The notes below the pieces were generated by a model that worked only from the letters and a program-made list of their open reading frames with translations, was not told the DNA's origin and searched no databases. From assembly GCA_938021685.1 (NCBI GenBank), contig CALIFM010000107.1:1-10815 (forward strand): 10,815 bases of DNA. The letters run 5' to 3'. Position 1 is the stretch's first letter; each line of letters opens with the position of its first letter. The position numbers were made by a program, and so were the translations under genes. The DNA is from an uncultured Gammaproteobacteria bacterium. GTDB taxonomy: Bacteria; Pseudomonadota; Gammaproteobacteria; Arenicellales; Poriferihabitantaceae. Below are positions 6,262 through 10,815 of this stretch, piece after piece.

Positions 6262-7583
6262 TGTCGCAAGAACTGATCGCGGTGTTGATGTTTTCGTCAT
6301 TGATGTTGATGCTGATGACGGGCCAGCGGGTGTTTGGCGCCATCGGCGCAGTGGCGGCCATTGCCGCGCTTACGCTATGGGGCACGGGCGGCTCAGACTT
6401 GCCCTTTTCCGCCGCGATGAAACTGATGAAGTGGTACCCGCTACTGACTCTGCCGATGTTTATTTTCATGGGTTATATCTTGTCGGAATCTAAAATTGCC
6501 GATGACTTATACCAAATGTTTCATGTATGGATGGGCAACATCCACGGTGGCCTTGCCATTGGCACCATTGGCTTGATGGTGCTGGTATCAGCAATGAATG
6601 GCCTCTCGGTGGCAGGCATGGCCATTGGTGCGACCATTGCTTTGCCAGAGTTATTAAGGCGCGGTTACGACAAGCGTATGGTCACGGGTGTGATTCAAGC
6701 GGGCTCATCGCTCGGCATTTTGGTGCCGCCGTCCGTGGTGTTGGTATTGTATGCCATGATCGCTCGTCAACCTGTCGGCCAGCTATGGCTAGCAGGTCTT
6801 GTGCCCGGCCTGATGATGGCCGCTTTGTTTATTATTTACATTGCGGTACGCTGCAAAATTAATCCACAACTGGGACCAGTGTTGCCTACCAGTGAACGCA
6901 ATCACAGCCGTAGCGAGAAAATGCGCTTGTTGCGCGCAGGCTTACTGCCGATTGGCATTTTTATGGCAATGATGGTGCCATTCGTTAATGGTTGGACCAG
7001 CTTAGTAGAAAGCTCGGCCATTGGTGCGATGGCGGCGTTTTTGGCAGCCGTGCTAAAAGGGCGTATGACACGTGAAGTGCTGGAAGTGTCGGTGCGCCAG
7101 ACTTTGGCCATTTCCTGCATGTTTATGTGGATCATCTTGGCGGCGCTGGCCTTTGGTGCCGTGTTCGATGGCTTGGGTGCAGTACGTGCGATTGATAACT
7201 TATTCACTGAGCAAATGGGTCTTAACCCATGGACGGTGCTGATTTTGATGCAATTGTCATTTTTGCTGATGGGCACCTTTCTAGACGACACGGCTATGTT
7301 GGTCATTGTGGCACCTTTGTATGTGCCGCTGGTGAACACCTTGGGCTTTGATCTAGTCTGGTACGGTGTGTTGTACACCATCACCACACAAATTGCTTAT
7401 ATGACTCCGCCGTTTGGCTATAACTTGTTTCTCATGCGTGCGATGGCGCCGCCTGAGATTGGGCTGCGTGATATTTATCGTTCTATCGTGCCTTTTGTGC
7501 TGATTATGATTGTCAGTTTAACTATTTTAATGCTGTTCCCGCAGGTGGCCTTATGGTTGCCAAATTGGGTGTATGGCAAATAA
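6261..7583 (+). CDS. TRAP transporter large permease subunit (DctM family)
   Basis: The 440-residue, highly hydrophobic protein has about 12 membrane segments and the usual DctM length. Diagnostic motifs are WYPLLTLPMFIFMGYILSES (58-77), SAMNGLSVAGMAIGATIALPE (110-130), QAGSSLGILVPPSVVLVLYA (146-165, the family's helical-hairpin motif) and GTFLDDTAMLVIVAP in the C-terminal repeat. It forms the elevator-type transport path driven by sodium and receives substrate from the periplasmic receptor encoded next. The start is supported by AAGGAG at 6245-6250, ten bases before the ATG. The gene order is small permease, large permease, receptor; many TRAP operons put the receptor first. Confidence 0.95.
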   Translation: MSQELIAVLMFSSLMLMLMTGQRVFGAIGAVAAIAALTLWGTGGSDLPFSAAMKLMKWYPLLTLPMFIFMGYILSESKIADDLYQMFHVWMGNIHGGLAIGTIGLMVLVSAMNGLSVAGMAIGATIALPELLRRGYDKRMVTGVIQAGSSLGILVPPSVVLVLYAMIARQPVGQLWLAGLVPGLMMAALFIIYIAVRCKINPQLGPVLPTSERNHSRSEKMRLLRAGLLPIGIFMAMMVPFVNGWTSLVESSAIGAMAAFLAAVLKGRMTREVLEVSVRQTLAISCMFMWIILAALAFGAVFDGLGAVRAIDNLFTEQMGLNPWTVLILMQLSFLLMGTFLDDTAMLVIVAPLYVPLVNTLGFDLVWYGVLYTITTQIAYMTPPFGYNLFLMRAMAPPEIGLRDIYRSIVPFVLIMIVSLTILMLFPQVALWLPNWVYGK

Positions 7584-7643
7584 AGCAAAGAATTAAATGA
7601 GGACCAAGTATTTTAATCACTACTTCAAAGAGGAGGTTTTAAC
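7584..7643 (+). promoter_or_regulatory. permease-receptor spacer with inverted repeat and strong RBS
   Basis: This 60-base AT-rich gap holds an inverted repeat AAGTA (7606-7610) / TACTT (7621-7625) with a 10-base loop, and AGGAGG at 7631-7636, seven bases before the receptor ATG. The strong ribosome binding site suits a binding protein that is needed in excess over the permease. The inverted repeat is short and may be nothing. Confidence 0.45.
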
Positions 7644-8690
7644 ATGACGACAAGACGTAAATTTATATCCAATGTGGGCGCGGGCATCGCAGGTGCGGCA
7701 GCGCTAAGCGCACCGGCAGTGCATGCGCAGAGTAAGTCCACCATCAAATGGCGAATGCAAACTTATGCGGGTGCATCTTTAGGTGAGCACGTGATCAAGC
7801 CAGCGGTGGATGCCTTTAATAAGGTGGCTGGCAATGAGATGCAGATCGAGCTGTTCTATGGCGACCAGTTGGTGCCCACTAGTGAGCTGTTTCGTGCTAT
7901 GCAAAAAGGCACAATTGATGCGGTGCAATCAGATGACGACTCGATGGCTTCGCCAACGGAGGTAACCGTGTTTGGTGGCTATTTCCCATTTGCCAGTCGT
8001 TATTCGCTGGATGTGCCCGTGTTGTTTAATCAGTATGGTCTGAATGAGATTTGGGATGCTGAATACTCCAAGGTAGGCGTTAAGCACTTATCTGCTGGTG
8101 CATGGGACCCTTGCCATTTTGCTACTAAAGACCCGATCAACAGCTTAGAAGACCTTAAAGGCAAGCGGGTGTTTACCTTCCCCACAGCTGGGCGCTTTTT
8201 GTCACAGTTTGGTGTGGTGCCTGTCACCTTGCCATGGGAGGACATCGAAGTGGCGGTGCAAACTGGCGAGTTAGATGGCGTAGCGTGGTCGGGTATTACA
8301 GAAGACTACACCGTGGGCTGGGCCGATGTGACGGATTACTTCCTTACCAATAATATCTCAGGTGCTTGGGCCGGTTCATTCTTTGCCAATATGGACAGCT
8401 ACGAGAAATTGCCGGACAACATGAAGCAATTGCTGCAATTGGCAATGGACAGTTCGCACTATTACCGTCAGTGGTGGTACTGGGGCGGTGAAGCGTCCTT
8501 ACGCGTGAGCGGCACCAAGATGAAGCTGACCACGATTCCCGATGAGGAATGGGCGCAGGTGGAAGATGCGGCGGTTAAGTTTTGGGATGAAATTGCGGCG
8601 GAATCTGAAACCAAAGCCAAAGTGGTGGATATATTCAAGAAGTATAACGCCGACATGCAAAAAGCAGGTCGTCCCTACCGCTATGGCTAA
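7644..8690 (+). CDS. TRAP transporter substrate-binding protein, Tat-exported (DctP family)
   Basis: The 348-residue periplasmic receptor passes its ligand to the two permease subunits. The N-terminus TTRRKFI (2-8), a short hydrophobic core and PAVHA-QS (cleavage after Ala28) form a twin-arginine signal. Family features follow: FYGDQLVPTSELFRAMQKGTID (71-92), the EDLKGKRVF segment (169-177), LPWEDIEVAVQTGELDGV (196-213) and an aromatic-rich SSHYYRQWWYWGGE (270-283). Most TRAP receptors have LKGLKxR, whose Arg holds the ligand carboxylate. Here the matching position is Phe177. Acidic and aromatic residues around 199-225 (EDIE, TEDY, W205-type positions) could suit a cationic ligand. This argues against a simple carboxylate and is compatible with an amine such as ethanolamine, but the ligand cannot be read directly. 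A terminator follows the gene. Confidence 0.93.
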   Translation: MTTRRKFISNVGAGIAGAAALSAPAVHAQSKSTIKWRMQTYAGASLGEHVIKPAVDAFNKVAGNEMQIELFYGDQLVPTSELFRAMQKGTIDAVQSDDDSMASPTEVTVFGGYFPFASRYSLDVPVLFNQYGLNEIWDAEYSKVGVKHLSAGAWDPCHFATKDPINSLEDLKGKRVFTFPTAGRFLSQFGVVPVTLPWEDIEVAVQTGELDGVAWSGITEDYTVGWADVTDYFLTNNISGAWAGSFFANMDSYEKLPDNMKQLLQLAMDSSHYYRQWWYWGGEASLRVSGTKMKLTTIPDEEWAQVEDAAVKFWDEIAAESETKAKVVDIFKKYNADMQKAGRPYRYG

Positions 8691-8707
8691 CAGTTAGTAT
8701 AGGGTTT

Positions 8708-8751
8708 GAGGTGCCTTGTTTGGGTTAGCTTTAGCTTGGCATCTCTTTTTT
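8708..8751 (+). terminator. rho-independent terminator after the TRAP receptor gene
   Basis: The stem GAGGTGCC (8708-8715) pairs with GGCATCTC (8738-8745), 8 pairs including one G-T, around a 22-base loop, and is followed by six T (8746-8751). It starts 18 bases after the receptor stop. The long loop makes it moderate in strength, so partial read-through into the ligase gene is likely. Confidence 0.6.
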
Positions 8752-8766
8752 ACTAATTTCTCATCT

Positions 8767-8783
8767 CGCCCTTTCCTTGGGCG
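8767..8783 (+). other. small G-C hairpin in the ligase 5' leader
   Basis: CGCCC (8767-8771), a seven-base loop TTTCCTT and GGGCG (8779-8783) form a 5-bp G-C stem ending 24 bases before the ligase ATG. The leader has no clear Shine-Dalgarno and no convincing promoter. The hairpin could influence mRNA stability or translation. Nothing in the sequence shows that it is a riboswitch. Confidence 0.35.
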
Positions 8784-8807
8784 CAGCGACCAATTTAAAC
8801 CAACATC

Positions 8808-10175
8808 ATGCCTGCAAATTTAAACTTTAAAGATCTACAGAAAAAAGTCAAAGACGATGAAATTGACACCGTTCTCGCGGTGATTCCTGACATGCAAGGG
8901 CGTTTGATGGGTAAACGTTTCCATGCTCAGTTTTTTGTTGAAAGCGCATGGAAAGAGACCCATTGCTGCAATTATCTATTGGCCACTGACCTTGAAATGC
9001 ACACGGTGGAGGGCTATGCCTCAACCAATTGGCAAGCAGGTTATGGTGATTATGTTATGCAGCCAGATATGGACACTTTGCGGCTGATTCCATGGCTTGA
9101 GGCCACCGCGATGGTGACCTGTGATTTGCTGGATCATCACACCCATAAAGAAGTGCCGCATTCACCGCGCGCCATTTTAAAGCGTCAAATTGAGCGCTTG
9201 AAAAAACACGGCTTAAGCACCGCGATGGCCACCGAATTTGAGTTTTTTGTGTTTCGTGATAGCTTTGAGCAACTGCACGAACAAGGCTATACAGAGCTAC
9301 AACCAATCAGTCCCTATAATGAGGACTATCACATTTTCCAAACCACCAAAGAAGAAGGTTTGATGCGCCAAATTCGCAATGGTCTGCAAGGCGCGGGCGT
9401 GCGGGTGGAAAACACCAAAGGCGAAGCCGATGCTGGCCAAGCTGAAGTGAACGTGGCCTACACCGATGCCCTAGAGATGGCTGATAACCATTGTTTGGTC
9501 AAAAATGCAGTGAAGGAAATAGGCTTTTTAAATGACCATGCAGTCACCTTTATGGCCAAGTGGGACCAAGACAAGGCCGGCTCGTCTAGCCATATTCATC
9601 AGTCCTTGGTGTCGCTTGACGGTGATGCGGTATTTTTTGATAAGGCCCAGCCCTACGGGATGTCGCAAACTATGCAGCATTACTTGGCAGGCCTACTTAC
9701 TTATGCGCAAGAAAGCACCTATTTCTTAGCGCCCTATGTCAATTCGTACAAACGTTTTGTGGCCGGCACCTTCGCGCCCACTAAAATTGTGTGGTCATTG
9801 GACAATCGCACCGCCGGCTTTCGAGTGGTGGGGGCGGATAGTCAAAGCGTGCGGGTGGAATGCCGCATCGGTGGCAGTGACTTCAACCCTTATTTAGCCT
9901 TTGCTGCACAGATCGCTGCTGGGCTTGCTGGCATTGAGCAAAAGCTTAAGTTAGAAGATGAATATAAAGGCGATGCTTATTCATCCGAAGGTGTGCTAGA
10001 GATTCCAGCCACTCTGCCAGCGGCCACTGAAGCATTGCAGAACTCTAAAATGCTACGAGATGCCTTTGGTGATGAAGTAGTGGACCATTACGTGCGTGCT
10101 GCGCAGTGGGAACAAGAGCATTTTGACCAAGCTGTAACTGATTATGAAATTAAGCGCGGCTTTGAACGCGCTTAA
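8808..10175 (+). CDS. glutamine synthetase-like gamma-glutamyl-amine ligase
   Basis: The 455-residue protein has the whole glutamine synthetase catalytic fold: TEFEFFVF (142-149, metal glutamates 143 and 145), KGEADAGQAEVN (204-215, Glu206 and Glu213), SSHIHQSL (260-267, His264), NSYKRFVAG (312-320), NRTAGFRV (333-340) and RVECRIGG (349-356, Glu351, Arg353). Glutamate activation by ATP should therefore work. The early loop that in true glutamine synthetase carries DGSS, with the Asp that binds ammonium, is replaced by VEGYASTNWQAGYGDY (67-82). The tyrosine adenylylation loop is also not apparent. These changes are typical of ligases that join glutamate to amines (PuuA-like, gamma-glutamyl polyamine or ethanolamide synthetases). 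The likely product is a gamma-glutamyl amide of the imported amine; the substrate is inferred. The next gene starts 14 bases downstream. Confidence 0.88.
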   Translation: MPANLNFKDLQKKVKDDEIDTVLAVIPDMQGRLMGKRFHAQFFVESAWKETHCCNYLLATDLEMHTVEGYASTNWQAGYGDYVMQPDMDTLRLIPWLEATAMVTCDLLDHHTHKEVPHSPRAILKRQIERLKKHGLSTAMATEFEFFVFRDSFEQLHEQGYTELQPISPYNEDYHIFQTTKEEGLMRQIRNGLQGAGVRVENTKGEADAGQAEVNVAYTDALEMADNHCLVKNAVKEIGFLNDHAVTFMAKWDQDKAGSSSHIHQSLVSLDGDAVFFDKAQPYGMSQTMQHYLAGLLTYAQESTYFLAPYVNSYKRFVAGTFAPTKIVWSLDNRTAGFRVVGADSQSVRVECRIGGSDFNPYLAFAAQIAAGLAGIEQKLKLEDEYKGDAYSSEGVLEIPATLPAATEALQNSKMLRDAFGDEVVDHYVRAAQWEQEHFDQAVTDYEIKRGFERA

Positions 10176-10189
10176 TTCCACCTTGTGAG

Positions 10190-10815
10190 ATGACGATCGC
10201 CGAGCAATTAAAGGAGCAAGTCGCCGCACTGACCCCAGCTGAGCGTAAGCTTAGTAGTATGTTGCTGGCCAATTATCCTGTGTCGGGTTTGGGACCAATC
10301 ACTGAGGTGGCACAGCGCGCACAGGTGTCCACCCCTACGGTGATTCGTTTGGCGCGTAAACTAGGCTATAAGGGTTTTCCTGATTTTCAAGCTGAGCTGC
10401 GCAGTGAGCTGAGCGCAAAAATATCCAACCCCATCTCCAAGCGCAATATCTGGACAAAAAGCGAGCCGCAAAGCCATATTCTGAATCGCTTTGCTGATGC
10501 GGCGATGCACAATATCGAACAAACCTTGGGGCAAATTGACAGTAAAGACTTTAATCGTGCCTGTAAGTTATTAGGTAATCCTCGTCACTCCCTCTATATT
10601 ACTGGTGGGCGGATCACGCGTACTTTGGCAGATTATTTGTATTTACATATGCAAATTATCCGCAAGGATGTCACCATCATTCAGCCGATTTCTAATGCTT
10701 GGCCGCATTATATGCTGGACATGAAAAAAAATGATGTGCTGGTGATTTTTGATGTGCGTCGTTATGAAAACAGCATTTTAAAGCTGGCACAATTTGCTGC
10801 TGAACGCGAAGCACA
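10190..10815 (+). CDS. RpiR-family transcriptional regulator (HTH + SIS), 3' end missing
   Basis: 208 codons are visible and the frame is still open at the right edge; family members are usually about 280-300 residues. Residues 1-75 form the RpiR helix-turn-helix domain: LTPAERKLSSMLLANYP (14-30), ITEVAQRAQVSTPTVIRLARKLGYKGFPDFQ (37-67, recognition helix about 47-57). From about residue 118 a SIS domain follows (SLYITGGRITRTLADYLYLHM, then DVLVIFDVRRYENSILKLA). The usual phosphosugar-binding GxGxS and SxSGxT motifs are replaced by TGGRIT and DVRRYE, so the effector is probably not a sugar phosphate. The ATG has a weak GTGAG upstream and lies 14 bases after the ligase gene, so they share an mRNA. 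The likely target is the TGTAAT-AATA-ATTACA site at 4931. Regulator and target at opposite ends of the locus suggest local control (inference). Confidence 0.9.
   Translation, partial: MTIAEQLKEQVAALTPAERKLSSMLLANYPVSGLGPITEVAQRAQVSTPTVIRLARKLGYKGFPDFQAELRSELSAKISNPISKRNIWTKSEPQSHILNRFADAAMHNIEQTLGQIDSKDFNRACKLLGNPRHSLYITGGRITRTLADYLYLHMQIIRKDVTIIQPISNAWPHYMLDMKKNDVLVIFDVRRYENSILKLAQFAAEREA

Noticed and set aside
6902..7387. 161-codon open frame on the minus strand
   Set aside because: It lies wholly opposite the TRAP large permease, has no family signature and no ribosome binding site, and its composition is what a hydrophobic gene gives in antisense.
9055..9306. 83-codon minus-strand frame inside the ligase gene
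   Set aside because: It is antisense to well conserved glutamine synthetase-fold sequence and has no support of its own.
1..10815. CRISPR array, tRNA, rRNA, insertion sequence or phage genes
   Set aside because: I saw no regularly spaced repeats, cloverleaf-like sequence, transposase or integrase motifs, or target-site duplications on either strand.

Overview
The window looks like a piece of chromosome from a gammaproteobacterium, probably marine or halophilic. The protein families (fused alpha/beta hydrolase-OsmC, type I asparaginase next to DUF2288, TfoX N-domain protein, TRAP transporter with an RpiR regulator) are typical of that group, and the base composition is moderate. I cannot assign a genus. 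I see no rRNA, tRNA, CRISPR array or insertion sequence.

Left part (1-2849, all minus strand), read right to left: a type I L-asparaginase that appears to start at TTG; a DUF2288 protein overlapping it by 8 bases; a two-domain alpha/beta hydrolase-OsmC fusion; and the first 47 codons of a TfoX N-terminal-domain protein that leaves the window. Middle part (2850-4973): a small exported beta-rich protein and a membrane protein of unknown function on the plus strand, then a convergent small lipoprotein on the minus strand. Between the last two lie a strong bulged hairpin and what may be the decayed 3' end of a longer lipoprotein gene.

Right part (about 4880-10815, plus strand) is one metabolic locus: promoter, TGTAAT-AATA-ATTACA operator, N-formylglutamate amidohydrolase-family hydrolase, TRAP small permease, TRAP large permease, Tat-exported TRAP binding protein, terminator, glutamine synthetase-like ligase, and an RpiR-family regulator cut by the window end. 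The TRAP receptor has Phe where most family members have the carboxylate-binding Arg. The ligase lacks the ammonium-site DGSS loop of true glutamine synthetases. The hydrolase family cleaves N-acyl glutamates and similar amides.

My reading is a gamma-glutamylation route for an imported amine. The amine enters through TRAP, is joined to glutamate by the ligase, is oxidised by dehydrogenases expected outside the window, and is released by the hydrolase. Ethanolamine is the leading candidate, because an ethanolamine-binding TRAP receptor and an ethanolamine-as-nitrogen-source pathway have been described in Chromohalobacter. The substrate is an inference and is not shown by the sequence.
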